A DNA stretch of 64,000 bases, taken from Rhodocyclaceae bacterium (GTDB lineage: Bacteria > Pseudomonadota > Gammaproteobacteria > Burkholderiales > Rhodocyclaceae). Shown here piece after piece: positions 27,731-39,398 of the stretch. The stretch's first letter is position 1; each line of letters begins with the position of its first letter. Location of the stretch: assembly GCA_018261935.1 (NCBI GenBank), contig JAGTRP010000001.1, forward strand, positions 124,001 to 188,000. The letters run 5' to 3'. Made by a program: the position numbers and the translations under genes. The notes under the pieces are model-generated. The model worked only from the letters and a program-made list of their open reading frames with translations, was not told where the DNA came from and made no database searches.

Positions 27731-28812
27731 CAGCGAATCCTCCGCTGCCAGGGCATGCGCGCCATGACCCGCCGGTAAAAGAGGAGCCCGAGGGGCACCA
27801 GCATCAGCACGTGGACGGCCCAGACGCCAAGCCAGAAGGGCAGTTTCCCTTGCACCACCCAGGCTTGGCTCATGGAAATGAAGTTGCTGTAGATGGCGTA
27901 GATAAGGATGGCGATCAGCATATTGGCGGAACGCCCGGCCCGGGGATTCACGAAGGACAGGGGAATCGCCAGGAGCCCCAGGATGAGGGCGGAAACCGGC
28001 ATGCCGATGCGCCAGAGAAGCTCGCCCCGAGCGGCATTGCTGTCATCGAACAGCAAATCCCACAGGGGCATGCGGCTGGGGACGCCCTCCGCCGGCTTGG
28101 CCCGGGCGTCCTCGGTGCGGAAGGCGTAGCGCTTGAATTCCATGATCCTGAATTCCGGCGTCCCGGGTTCGACCTCGTAGCGGCGTCCGTTTTCGAGCAC
28201 CATGAAGCGATCCCCATTGGGGGCGTATTCCTGGTGGCCGGAGGAGGCCATCACCACCCCCAACTTGCCCTGCATCATGGACGTGACAAAAACGTTCCTG
28301 ACCACGCTGGCATCGTTGGCTAATGCCTCCACGAACACCACCCGTTCGCCCCGCTTGGCCTCCCGGAAAGCGCCCGGGGAAACCTGGGAAGCGTCATTCC
28401 GGGTACTCAGACGCTCCCGGTACTCGGCGCTCTTATAGTTGGCCCAAGGGGACAGGAAGCCCGACAGCAGCGCGATGGCCAGCACCACGGGCAGGGAGAA
28501 TTTCAGCACCGGCCTGACCCAGGCAGTCAGCGGCTGGCCGCAGGAAAACCACACCGCCATTTCCGAATCCCGATAAGCCCGGGAAAGACTGAGCAAAATC
28601 GCCACAAAAAGGGTCAGAGATAGCAGTACCGGCAGGAAATTGAGCGACGCGAACCCCAGCAGGACCAGCACGGCTTCAGGCGCGACCCGGCCACCGGCCG
28701 CATCGTTCAGCAAGCGGATAAGCTGGGTCGAAGTGAGGATGGCAAGCAGTGCAACACTGATTCCTGCCGCAGCGTGGACAAACTCGCGCCGGGCGGCGCG
28801 GTCGAATATCAT
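27730..28812 (-). CDS. lptF: LPS export ABC transporter permease LptF
   Basis: Partner permease of LptG in the LptB2FG complex. The 360 residues open with IFDRAARREFVHAAAGISVA and have RAYRDSEMAVWFSCGQPL (coupling helix region), FLSPWANYKSAEYRERL leading into the periplasmic domain, and three terminal helices. It is the first gene of lptFG and diverges from pepA, a common betaproteobacterial and gammaproteobacterial arrangement. Confidence 0.93.
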   Translation of the reverse strand: MIFDRAARREFVHAAAGISVALLAILTSTQLIRLLNDAAGGRVAPEAVLVLLGFASLNFLPVLLSLTLFVAILLSLSRAYRDSEMAVWFSCGQPLTAWVRPVLKFSLPVVLAIALLSGFLSPWANYKSAEYRERLSTRNDASQVSPGAFREAKRGERVVFVEALANDASVVRNVFVTSMMQGKLGVVMASSGHQEYAPNGDRFMVLENGRRYEVEPGTPEFRIMEFKRYAFRTEDARAKPAEGVPSRMPLWDLLFDDSNAARGELLWRIGMPVSALILGLLAIPLSFVNPRAGRSANMLIAILIYAIYSNFISMSQAWVVQGKLPFWLGVWAVHVLMLVPLGLLFYRRVMARMPWQRRIR

Positions 28813-28815
28813 GCT

Positions 28816-28845
28816 TTGACGAAACTGAAAAAATGCAGGGATAAT
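28816..28845 (+). promoter_or_regulatory. Sigma-70 promoter of pepA
   Basis: TTGACG (28816-28821) and GATAAT (28840-28845) are 18 bases apart, upstream of the pepA start at 28884. The -35 box lies four bases from the lptF start codon on the opposite strand. Confidence 0.6.
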
Positions 28846-28883
28846 CCTGCGAATGTCTGAAATTGCGAGACCAGGAGCGGCAA

Positions 28884-30380
28884 GTGGAATTTAGCATAAA
28901 AAGCGGTAGCCCGGAAAAGCAGCGTAGCGCCTGCGTCGTAGCCGGCGTCTTCGAGCCCCGGAAGCTGACCCTGCCGGCCGAATTGCTCGACAAGGCATCG
29001 AATGGCTACATTTCCGACCTCATCCGCCGCGGCGACATGGAGGGCAAGGCCGGCTCCACCCTGCTTCTGCACAATGTTCCCGGCACCCTCTGCGACCGCG
29101 TTCTGCTGGTTGGACTCGGCAAGGAACGGGAGTTCCACGAGAAGGAATACGGCGCCGCCATCCGCACGGCGGTGAAAACCCTGAATGAAACCGGCGCCTT
29201 CGACGCCTCCCTCTTCCTCACCGAGACTTCCCTCAAGAAGCGTAGCATCGCCTGGCGCGTCCGCCAGACCGCCGCCATCGCCCTCGACGCCACCTATCGT
29301 TTCGACCAGTTCAAGAGCAAGAAGGACGACGTCCGCCGCCCCCTGCGCAAGCTGACCCTGGCGGTGGAACGCCGCAACGAACTGACCATCGCCGAAGAGG
29401 CCCTGGTCCAGGGCGAGGCCATCGCCGAAGGCATGGCCCTGGCCAAGACCCTGGGCAACCTGCCGGCCAACGTCTGCACCCCTTCCTACCTGGCCGACCA
29501 GGCCCGGCAGCTGGCGGAGGAATTCAAGCTCGACTGCCAGGTCCTGGAACGGGAGGACATGGAAGCCCTCGGCATGCACTCGCTGCTGGCCGTGGCCAAG
29601 GGATCGCACCAGCCCCCGAAATTCATCGTCCTCAGCTACAAGGGCGCCAAAGCCAGCGAAAAGCCCGTGGTGCTGGTGGGCAAGGGTATCACCTTCGATA
29701 CCGGCGGCATTTCCCTGAAGCCGTCCGCCGAAATGGACGAGATGAAGTTCGACATGTGCGGCGCCGCCGGCGTCCTGGGCACCATGAAGGCCGTCGCCCG
29801 CATGCAGCTCCCCATCAACCTGACCGTGGTCATACCCAGCACCGAAAACATGCCCGGGGGCAGCGCCACCCGGCCGGGGGACATCGTCACCTCCATGTCC
29901 GGCCAGACCATCGAAATCATCAACACCGACGCCGAGGGCCGCCTCATCCTGTGCGACGCCCTCACCTACGCGGAGCGCTTCGATCCCGCCGCGGTCATCG
30001 ACGTGGCCACCCTCACCGGCGCCTGCGTGGTCGCCCTCGGCCACGTGGCCACCGGGCTACTCGCCAACAACGACGCCCTGGCCCGGGAACTGCTCCATGC
30101 CGGCGAGGAAGCCCACGACCGGGCCTGGCAGCTGCCCCTCTGGGAAGATTACCAGGAGCTGCTGAAGAGCCCCTTCGCCGACATGACCAACACCGGCGGC
30201 CGCCAAGGCGGCACCATCACGGCCTCCTGCTTCCTGTCGCGCTTCACCAAGAAATACGACTGGGCCCACCTGGACATCGCCGGCACCGCCTGGAAATCCG
30301 GCACCGACAAGGGGGCCACCGGCCGCCCGGTGCCTCTCCTCATCCACTTCCTCCTGAAACGGGCCGGCAAGCTGAATTGA
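28884..30380 (+). CDS. pepA: Leucyl aminopeptidase (M17)
   Basis: Cytoplasmic hexameric metallo-aminopeptidase releasing N-terminal residues; some PepA proteins also bind DNA. The 498-residue length is typical. The C-terminal catalytic domain has [15 protein letters not shown] and the family signature NTDAEGRL at about residue 347, with metal-binding Asp and Glu. I start at GTG 28884 because AGGAG precedes it by six bases; an upstream in-frame TTG at 28863 has no such site. The stop overlaps the holC start. Confidence 0.95.
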   Translation: MEFSIKSGSPEKQRSACVVAGVFEPRKLTLPAELLDKASNGYISDLIRRGDMEGKAGSTLLLHNVPGTLCDRVLLVGLGKEREFHEKEYGAAIRTAVKTLNETGAFDASLFLTETSLKKRSIAWRVRQTAAIALDATYRFDQFKSKKDDVRRPLRKLTLAVERRNELTIAEEALVQGEAIAEGMALAKTLGNLPANVCTPSYLADQARQLAEEFKLDCQVLEREDMEALGMHSLLAVAKGSHQPPKFIVLSYKGAKASEKPVVLVGKGITFDTGGISLKPSAEMDEMKFDMCGAAGVLGTMKAVARMQLPINLTVVIPSTENMPGGSATRPGDIVTSMSGQTIEIINTDAEGRLILCDALTYAERFDPAAVIDVATLTGACVVALGHVATGLLANNDALARELLHAGEEAHDRAWQLPLWEDYQELLKSPFADMTNTGGRQGGTITASCFLSRFTKKYDWAHLDIAGTAWKSGTDKGATGRPVPLLIHFLLKRAGKLN

Positions 30381-30799
30381 CCCAGGTTTTCTTCTACCAC
30401 GGCGCGGCCGACAAGCTGGCCGCCGCCTGTTCCCTCCTCGGCAAGTCCTGCGCCCAGAAGAAGCCGGTCCTGGTCTACGCCCCCCAGCCGGACGTGGCCA
30501 ATCTTCTGGACCGACTCCTGTGGACTCAGCCCGCCCTCGGCTTCGTCCCCCACTGCCGGGCCGACTCTGCCCTGGCCGACGAGACCCCCATCCTGATCGC
30601 CGACTCCCTGGAGCGGTTGCCCCAGGACCAGCGTCTGATGAACCTGGGCCCGGCCGTGCCCCCCGGCTTTTCCCGCTTCCAGAGCCTGATCGAAGTGGTC
30701 GGCCAGGACGATGAGGACCGCAATGCCGCCCGGGACCGGGTCAAGTTCTACCGGGACCGGGGATACGAAGTCCGCTACTTCGACCTGTCGGGACGCTAG
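30377..30799 (+). CDS. holC: DNA polymerase III chi subunit, TTG start
   Basis: Clamp-loader accessory subunit that contacts single-strand DNA-binding protein. The 140 residues start (M)[20 protein letters not shown] and contain [19 protein letters not shown] and [18 protein letters not shown], the HolC pattern. The only start available is TTG 30377, overlapping the pepA TGA as TTGA. Much of its frame remains open upstream within pepA but that part is shadow. In many proteobacteria holC is followed by valS; here valS is 8.6 kb away. Confidence 0.92.
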   Translation: MTQVFFYHGAADKLAAACSLLGKSCAQKKPVLVYAPQPDVANLLDRLLWTQPALGFVPHCRADSALADETPILIADSLERLPQDQRLMNLGPAVPPGFSRFQSLIEVVGQDDEDRNAARDRVKFYRDRGYEVRYFDLSGR

Positions 30800-30800
30800 C

Positions 30801-31220
30801 ATGGAAGACCAGGAAGGCAACGACCTCAGTTCCGTTGTCGCCCGCGCCGATGCCCTCATGCAACGGCGGCGCTTGCCGCCGACGGAAGTCGAGGACGTGC
30901 CGCTGCTGACGGAGGTAGTGGACCCCGACGCCGACCTGCCCGTCCTCGTCGCCGAGGAGCCTTCCCCGCCTGCTCCCGCCCAAACCGAACCGCCCCGCCT
31001 CGATCCAGCCGCCCTGGACATCCTGGCCCACGAACTCGCCCGCCGCCTGGGGGAGCGCCTGGCGGCGGAAATTCCCGACCTGGTCGCCACCGCCCTTCAA
31101 TCGACTCTGGGCGGCCTGACGGAAGAACTGCGCTGGGGGCTGGAAAAGACCACCGAAGATGCCCTCCGCGACTTCTTGGCCGAGCGGGAAAGGCTGGCCA
31201 AGCTCCAGCAGCAGCGCTAG
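30801..31220 (+). CDS. Hypothetical acidic protein, DUF2486-like position
   Basis: A 139-residue soluble protein. The N-terminal half is acidic and Pro-rich (VPLLTEVVDPDADLPVLVAE); the C-terminal half (about 70-139) is a long amphipathic helix, with LDILAHELARRLGERLAAEI and [15 protein letters not shown]. Similar proteins occupy the holC-valS gap in other betaproteobacteria and are labelled DUF2486; I match it on place and composition. ATG 30801 is one base after the holC stop. Function unknown. Confidence 0.7.
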   Translation: MEDQEGNDLSSVVARADALMQRRRLPPTEVEDVPLLTEVVDPDADLPVLVAEEPSPPAPAQTEPPRLDPAALDILAHELARRLGERLAAEIPDLVATALQSTLGGLTEELRWGLEKTTEDALRDFLAERERLAKLQQQR

Positions 31221-31223
31221 ACC

Positions 31224-32006
31224 ATGAACGACTTCGTCGCTTACCAGCAGGATGGCCCCGTCGTCACCCTCACCCTCAATCAGCCTGAGACCCGGAATGC
31301 CCTCACCGGCCCGGCGGAGTGGGACGCGGTGGTCGCCGCCTGCGAGCGGGTGCAAGGGGACGATGCTGTCAAGGCTGTCATCGTGACCGGCGCCGGCAGC
31401 GCCTTCTGCGCCGGCGGCAACGTCAAGGACTTCCGGGACAAGCAGGGCCTCGCCGCCGGCACTCCGGCCGAGGTGCGGGAGAACTACCGGCGGGGCATCC
31501 AGCGCATCCCCCTGGCCTTCCACCGCCTCGACGTCCCCACCATCGCCGCCGTGAACGGCCCGGCCATCGGCGCCGGCTGCGACCTGGCCTGCATGTGCGA
31601 CATCCGCATCGCCTCCGAGGAGGCCAAATTCGCCGAAAGCTTCGTCAAGCTCGGCCTCATTCCCGGGGATGGCGGCGCCTGGCTGCTGCAGCGGGTGGTG
31701 GGCTATGCCAAGGCAGCGGAACTCGCCTTCACCGGCGACCTGCTGGACGCCCGGGAAGCGGAGCGCATCGGACTGGTTTCCCGGGTGGTGCCGGCGGAAT
31801 CGCTGCTGGCCGAAGCCCGGGCACTGGCTGAACGCATCGCCGCCCATCCGGGCGCCGCCCTGCGCATGACCAAGCGCCTGCTGCGGGAAGCCCAGACCAG
31901 CCGCCTCGACACCCTCCTCGAACTGGCCGCCGCCTACCAGGCCCTGACCCACACCTCAGCGGAACACGACGCCGCCGTCAGCGCTTTTCTCTCCACCCGA
32001 AAATAA
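31224..32006 (+). CDS. Enoyl-CoA hydratase/isomerase (crotonase family)
   Basis: Crotonase-fold enzyme of 260 residues acting on an acyl-CoA thioester; the substrate is not known. The oxyanion-hole segments are AFCAGGNVKDF and NGPAIGAGCDLACMCDIRIAS. The catalytic region reads FAESFVKLGLIPGDGGAWLL, with Glu in the first position and Asp in PGDGG, close to hydratases of the PaaG/menB-like groups. ATG 31224 follows the previous stop by three bases, so it is probably co-transcribed with pepA-holC. No other beta-oxidation genes are nearby. Confidence 0.88.
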   Translation: MNDFVAYQQDGPVVTLTLNQPETRNALTGPAEWDAVVAACERVQGDDAVKAVIVTGAGSAFCAGGNVKDFRDKQGLAAGTPAEVRENYRRGIQRIPLAFHRLDVPTIAAVNGPAIGAGCDLACMCDIRIASEEAKFAESFVKLGLIPGDGGAWLLQRVVGYAKAAELAFTGDLLDAREAERIGLVSRVVPAESLLAEARALAERIAAHPGAALRMTKRLLREAQTSRLDTLLELAAAYQALTHTSAEHDAAVSAFLSTRK

Positions 32007-32025
32007 CCCACCGGCACCTGCCGGA

Positions 32026-33384
32026 CTATAGGGCCGATAACGCGCTCTGCGCCGCCTCGGCCAAGGTCGGATGGATATGGATGGCCCTTTCCATCACGGT
32101 GTAGGGTGCGTCGGCATTCATCAATTCGACATAGAGGTGTACCAGTTCCGCCGCCTCCTCGGCCAGCACGGCGGCCCCCAGCAACTTGCGGCTGTCGGCG
32201 TCGACGATTACCTTGATGAAGCCCTCGGTTTCCCCGAGTTCCTTGGCCTTTCCATTGCCCCGCATGTCGAAGCGCCCCACCCTGATCTTGCGGCCTTGCA
32301 GCTTGGCATCAAGTTCCGTCATACCGACCCGCCCTAGCTGCGGGTCGGTGAAAATGGCGTAGGGAACAACCCGGTCGAGGGTGCGGGAGCCATCGCCCAC
32401 CATCTGGGATTCGACAATGCGGTAATCGTCCCAGGAGGTATGGGTGAACATGGGCCCACCGCGGATGTCTCCGACCGCCCAGACACCCGCCACCTTGGTG
32501 TGCAGCCGTTGATCCACCTCGATGAGGCCCTTCGACGTTTTCCAGGCCGAGATCGTCGGTATTGGGCTGGCGTCCGACGGCGACGAAGACATGGGAGGCC
32601 TGGATTTCCTCCTGCCCCTGGCCGGATTCGATGGTTAAGGCCAGCCCGGAACCGGCCCTGACGATGCTTTTCACCTTCGCGCCTATCCGAAAGCCGATGC
32701 CTTCGCCCTCCAGGATCTTCTGCAGGCTATCGGCCACATCCTTGTCCTCATGCCCGGCGACCAGAGGGTCCTGCTGGACGATGGTGACACGGCTCCCCAT
32801 GCGACGGTAGAACTGGCCCATTTCCAGGCCGATGTAGCCGCCCCCGATCAGCACCAGGTGCGCAGGTAATTGGGGATGGTCTAGCCAGTTTTCACTGTCG
32901 AGGAAATCGGTGTCCCGGAGGCTTTCTATCGGCGGCAGGACGCTACGGGTGCCCGTATCGAGCACAACCTCCCGGGCAAGAACTTCCTGCCCATCGACAG
33001 CGAGCCTGAAATTGGCGCCGTCCTTGCCGACAAAGCGGGCATGGGCGTGGATGAGCGCCGGATTGCCGGACTTCCCGATGGCGCCATCCAGGCTCTGGCG
33101 CGATGCCGCAGCGATGTCGCGGGCCCGTTGCAGGACTTTCGGAAAATCCACCTCCACTCTATCCACCCCAATTCCGTAATCCCTTGCCCGGCGCGCCAGA
33201 TGAGCCACTCGTGCCGAAGCAATGACAGCCTTGGAGGGGGAGTGCAGCCGAAATTGACGCAGGAGCCACCGAGCTGCTTATGCTCGGCCAAGGCCACTTT
33301 CCTACCGGACTTTGCCAGGGAGCGGGCCAGGGGAATACCTGCCTGACCGGCACCGATGATCAATACGTCGTATGAATCGCCCAT
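32026..33384 (-). pseudogene. Frameshifted FAD/NAD pyridine-nucleotide disulfide oxidoreductase (Lpd/MerA-like)
   Basis: The protein family is clear but the reading frame is broken twice. The N-terminus (MGDSYDVLIIGAGQAG; redox-active GGSCVNFGC) is in one frame until about 33240. There a G5 tract (33236-33240) appears two bases longer than expected, and the sequence resumes as AHLARRARDYGIGVDRVEVD in a second frame with NAD-binding LVLIGGGYIGLEMGQ. A second break near 32540-32560, consistent with a short deletion, puts the C-terminus (VWAVGDIRGGPMFTHTSWDD to AEAAQSALSAL) in the third frame. ATG 33384 has GGAG six bases upstream. Pseudogene or sequencing error cannot be told apart here. Confidence 0.85.
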
Positions 33385-33411
33385 CGCAAACTCCATTCCT
33401 CCGGCCTTGGG

Positions 33412-33624
33412 CTATTCCATCTCCCAATGGCCGGAATGCTCGTCATGGCACAGGGTGTAAGTCTCGCCGTCGTAAGCCTGGACCTTGAAGCAGCGATATC
33501 GCGGATCACGCCAGCGCTCGATGACGGCCATGACATCGATGCGGCGATGATCAAGGTAGAAGGCTCGCGGTTCCTCGTCGCCACGCTGGCCGGCATAGCA
33601 TTCGACGTGGATTTGGGTAGGCAC
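33412..33624 (-). CDS. Small conserved hypothetical protein, GTG start
   Basis: A 70-residue soluble protein beginning (M)PTQIHVECYAGQRGDEEPRA, with DHRRIDVMAVIERWRDPRYR and ending HDEHSGHWEME. The mix of paired Arg/Trp strand (VIERWRDPRYRCFKVQAYDG) resembles small DUF6504-type proteins, but I am not certain. The start is GTG 33624. It lies 27 bases upstream of the broken oxidoreductase on the same strand. Role unknown. Confidence 0.6.
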   Translation of the reverse strand: MPTQIHVECYAGQRGDEEPRAFYLDHRRIDVMAVIERWRDPRYRCFKVQAYDGETYTLCHDEHSGHWEME

Positions 33625-33760
33625 AGGCTGCGACAGTTAGTCCAGCAAAGGACATGCCTTGGGGCTGGGATGGAAAACTTCGGCCGCCATGGCCGATCTA
33701 TCCAACCCTGCGCGGTCCGCACTTCTTGCGAAAATACATAGCAAGGCAACTCCCTCCCCC

Positions 33761-35152
33761 CTATCCCGGCTGTACCATCTCGACCGGTCGCACCCAGCGG
33801 TCGAAATCTTCCCCGCTCATATAGCCCAGGGCCACGGCCGCCTCCTTCAGGGTGCAATCTTCCCGCTGCGCCTTCTTGGCGACCTCCGCCGCCCGGTCGT
33901 AGCCGATATGGGGAGTGAGGGCCGTCACCAGCATCAGCGAGCGCCCAAGGAGTTCGGCGATACGCTCCTCCCGGGCCGCAATACCGCGGGCGCAGTGGGT
34001 CTCGAAGCCGGCCATGCCGTCGGCCAGTAGGCGCACGCTCTGGAGGAAGTTGTGGGCGATGAGGGGCTTGAAGACATTGAGCTCGAAATTGCCCGACGCG
34101 CCACCGAAATTGATTGCCACGTCATTGCCGAAGACTTGGCAGCAGACCATGGTCAGGGCCTCGCTCTGGGTCGGGTTCACCTTGCCCGGCATGATGGAGC
34201 TGCCCGGTTCGTTCTCCGGAATGGCGATCTCCCCGAGCCCGCAGCGGGGCCCGGAAGCCAGCCAGCGGATATCGTTGGCGATTTTCGTGAGGGCTCCGGC
34301 CAGGGTCTTCAGGCCGCCGTGGGCCGCCAGCAGGGCCTCGTGACCGGCGAGGGCGGCGAACTTGTTGCCCGCGCTCCTGAAGTCCAGGCCGGTACGGGAG
34401 GCCAGTTCCGCCGCCACCCGCTCGCCGAACTCCTCGTGGGTATTAAGGCCGGTGCCCACTGCCGTTCCGCCCGCTGCCAGCTCCAGGAGCCCCGGCAGGG
34501 TGGCCCGGACTGCCGTTTCGGCATGGTGGAGCTGGGCGACATAGCCCGAGAACTCCTGGCCGAGTGTGAGGGGTGTCGCATCCTGTAGATGGGTGCGGCC
34601 AATTTTCACCACTAGAGCGAATTCAGCCGCCTTGGCGGCCAGGGTCTGCCGCAGCCGCTCCTCGGCCGGCAGCAGCCGGCGATCGAGCCCCAGGGACGCC
34701 GCCACATGCATGGCGGTGGGAAAAATGTCGTTGGAGGACTGCCCCAGGTTCACATCGTCGTTGGGATGGACCAGGCGCTCCTCGCCCCGGCCGCCCCCCA
34801 GCAGTTCCGATGCCCGGTTGGCCAGCACCTCGTTCATGTTCATGTTGGTCTGGGTACCGGAGCCGGTCTGCCAGACCGACAGGGGGAATTCCTGCCCAAG
34901 CTTCCCCGTCAGCACTTCGTCGGCGGCAGCGACGATGGCCGCTGCCTTGTCGGCGGGAAGGAGGCCCAGGTCCCGGTTGACCATGGTGCAGGCCCGCTTG
35001 ACCTCGGCCAGGGCGAGGAGGAGCTCCTCCGGCATGCGCTCGGTGGAAATGCGGAAATGCTCCAGGGAACGCTGGGTCTGGGCGCCCCACAGGCGATCCG
35101 CCAGCACCTCGACGGCACCCAGGCTATCCCTTTCGACTCTGGAGGCTGCCAT
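33761..35152 (-). CDS. fumC: Class II fumarate hydratase
   Basis: Iron-independent TCA enzyme hydrating fumarate to malate. The 463 residues have the superfamily signature [10 protein letters not shown] (catalytic loop), [17 protein letters not shown] near the N-terminus and [17 protein letters not shown]. The start is ATG 35152 ([12 protein letters not shown]), with GGAG six bases upstream; the frame stays open further upstream only as shadow of acnA. It is divergent from acnA with a 66-base shared promoter region, so the two TCA genes may be co-regulated. Confidence 0.95.
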   Translation of the reverse strand: MAASRVERDSLGAVEVLADRLWGAQTQRSLEHFRISTERMPEELLLALAEVKRACTMVNRDLGLLPADKAAAIVAAADEVLTGKLGQEFPLSVWQTGSGTQTNMNMNEVLANRASELLGGGRGEERLVHPNDDVNLGQSSNDIFPTAMHVAASLGLDRRLLPAEERLRQTLAAKAAEFALVVKIGRTHLQDATPLTLGQEFSGYVAQLHHAETAVRATLPGLLELAAGGTAVGTGLNTHEEFGERVAAELASRTGLDFRSAGNKFAALAGHEALLAAHGGLKTLAGALTKIANDIRWLASGPRCGLGEIAIPENEPGSSIMPGKVNPTQSEALTMVCCQVFGNDVAINFGGASGNFELNVFKPLIAHNFLQSVRLLADGMAGFETHCARGIAAREERIAELLGRSLMLVTALTPHIGYDRAAEVAKKAQREDCTLKEAAVALGYMSGEDFDRWVRPVEMVQPG

Positions 35153-35218
35153 GGGCGGCTCCTCGTATCTGAACGTAAGTTTGCCGGGCAGGGTCAACCA
35201 GAAAAACGGAGGCAGACC

Positions 35219-38053
<2,835 letters not shown>

Positions 38054-38168
38054 GTGGAACAGGAGGCTCGTTGCCTCCAGGAGTCCCACACCACCAACGG
38101 GTCGGATTGGGGCAAAAACATCGAGGCGCGGAAACCCTACGGCATGCAGGCGCTTCTCCACCCCGCCG

Positions 38169-38627
38169 TTAAATGACGCGAAGGCGCGGGTCATACAGGA
38201 AGGGCCGGACCACCGTCATGCCCACATCGGCGAAGGCTGGGTGCAGCGGATTGAGGATCACATTCCGGGCCTCCGGGATGATGGCGGAAGGCACGACGAG
38301 CCCCAGCTTGCGGCCAGAGCGCAGGAAGTCCGTGCCATAGTCCGCCGACACCGATCCGGGCATTAGAGCATCCCAACCCGGCAACGCACCGGCATCGAGC
38401 GTCTCGTAGCCCCCTGGATCATCGGGAAGCGACAACTCCACCAGAACCAGGTCCACCGGCAGCACAGACCCCGTATGGACCAACTTTTCCATGGCGCAAA
38501 TCTCGATGCTCAAGCCAGCATAGACGACTGGAACCCCCTGGGCATGCCACCGGCCAGCCGCATAAAGGCCGCCGACACCCGATCGGTCGAGAGCAAAGCT
38601 GGCCTTGGCAATACGCCAAGCCCGCAT
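38169..38627 (-). CDS. RES-domain toxin
   Basis: Toxin of a type II RES/Xre module; characterised RES toxins deplete NAD+. The 152 residues begin MRAWRIAKASFALDRSGVGG and have the family core GLYAAGRWHAQGVPVVYAGL, ICAMEKLVHTG, and a later Ser-containing LVVPSAIIPEARNVILNPLHP. The Arg, Glu and Ser for which the family is named are in order. Its ATG overlaps the antitoxin stop by one base (TGATG). It lies downstream of acnA on the opposite strand. Confidence 0.88.
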   Translation of the reverse strand: MRAWRIAKASFALDRSGVGGLYAAGRWHAQGVPVVYAGLSIEICAMEKLVHTGSVLPVDLVLVELSLPDDPGGYETLDAGALPGWDALMPGSVSADYGTDFLRSGRKLGLVVPSAIIPEARNVILNPLHPAFADVGMTVVRPFLYDPRLRVI

Positions 38628-39142
38628 CAGGCAACGCCACCGTAAGCGATGGCGTTGAGCACCCGGGATACCTCCCTGCAACCAACTTCTGTGTCGAGGA
38701 TAGACAGCGGCTCTACCCCCCCCAGTCCGGGGTTGGTCGTCCGCAACCAATGGTGCGCAAGATCCCGGTTGCCGAAAGCGTCCTCCGCCTGCTTCTCGAT
38801 GGCCCCCAGCCGCACCAGGCGTTCAGTGGCAACGGCATCAAGCAGCTCGCCTTTGACCAGCTTGCGTTTAACGGTAGAGGTGGACACGCCAACCAGGTGA
38901 TAAACCGACTCCCGCGGGGCCTGGACCGAGTTCGCAAAACCCACCAGATTCGTGATCTGCACGCCGTTGCGGATCGTGACAATTTGCTCGCCAGCCGTGC
39001 GCTTCAGGAAATCATCCCGGAACATCACCCACTCCCCCGCATCCTTTTCCTGACGGGGCCCGGTGTACGCCATTGCCGTTGATGGCAGCGGAGTACGGCC
39101 TCCTTTGCTCTGGCGCTTTGGGTCAATCATCTTGCGGGGCAT
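38627..39142 (-). CDS. Xre/MbcA/ParS-type antitoxin of the RES toxin
   Basis: Antitoxin of 171 residues, first gene of the pair. The N-terminal part has a helix-turn-helix region (about 70-115, with ESVYHLVGVSTSTVKRKL). The C-terminus has the toxin-binding domain: EDAFGNRDLAHHWLRTTNPG, GGVEPLSIL and an ending of VSRVLNAIAYG, as in the DUF2384 group. About 40 basic/polar residues precede the HTH. ATG 39142 has only a weak ribosome site. A promoter flanked by two direct repeats lies just upstream, so autorepression is likely. Confidence 0.87.
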   Translation of the reverse strand: MPRKMIDPKRQSKGGRTPLPSTAMAYTGPRQEKDAGEWVMFRDDFLKRTAGEQIVTIRNGVQITNLVGFANSVQAPRESVYHLVGVSTSTVKRKLVKGELLDAVATERLVRLGAIEKQAEDAFGNRDLAHHWLRTTNPGLGGVEPLSILDTEVGCREVSRVLNAIAYGGVA

Positions 39143-39156
39143 GGCTACACCTATAG

Positions 39157-39191
39157 GTTCATCTGAGCCTTAATCATAGCTCATTTGACCC
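39157..39191 (-). promoter_or_regulatory. Promoter and candidate operators of the RES/Xre operon
   Basis: On the minus strand two 13-base direct repeats, GGGTCAAATGAGC (39179-39191) and GGCTCAGATGAAC (39157-39169), match at 10 of 13 positions and are spaced by exactly 22 bases. TATGAT, a good -10 box, lies between them at 39173-39178. Each repeat is itself an imperfect dyad. Two repressor dimers on one DNA face could occlude the promoter. Confidence 0.6.
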
Positions 39192-39364
39192 TTTATAACG
39201 AGGGGGTTCCACACACGGAATCGGTTGATCTGGGTGGAACGGAGATAGCCACAGTCACACTGAGCGGCCGAATTCCGCTGCCCGACGGAGCAAATAGCCC
39301 GCCCGACGCGCTCCCCAGACGCCTTTCCTTCGAATGCAGCCGCCGGGGAGCCCCCCCGACCCGG

Positions 39365-39370
39365 TATAAT
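39365..39370 (+). promoter_or_regulatory. Consensus -10 box upstream of valS
   Basis: TATAAT ends 28 bases before the valS ATG at 39399. The matching -35 region is weak. No strong Shine-Dalgarno sequence lies before the ATG. Confidence 0.5.
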
Positions 39371-39398
39371 CGATCCTTTTCCGTTTTCCTCCAATTAC

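Noticed and set aside
38054-38176. 40-codon GTG frame after acnA
   Set aside because: Starts immediately after the acnA stop without a ribosome site and has no recognisable sequence or conserved pattern.
39170-39394. 74-codon minus-strand frame upstream of the antitoxin
   Set aside because: Overlaps the antitoxin promoter and operators, has no ribosome site and looks like shadow of the intergenic sequence.
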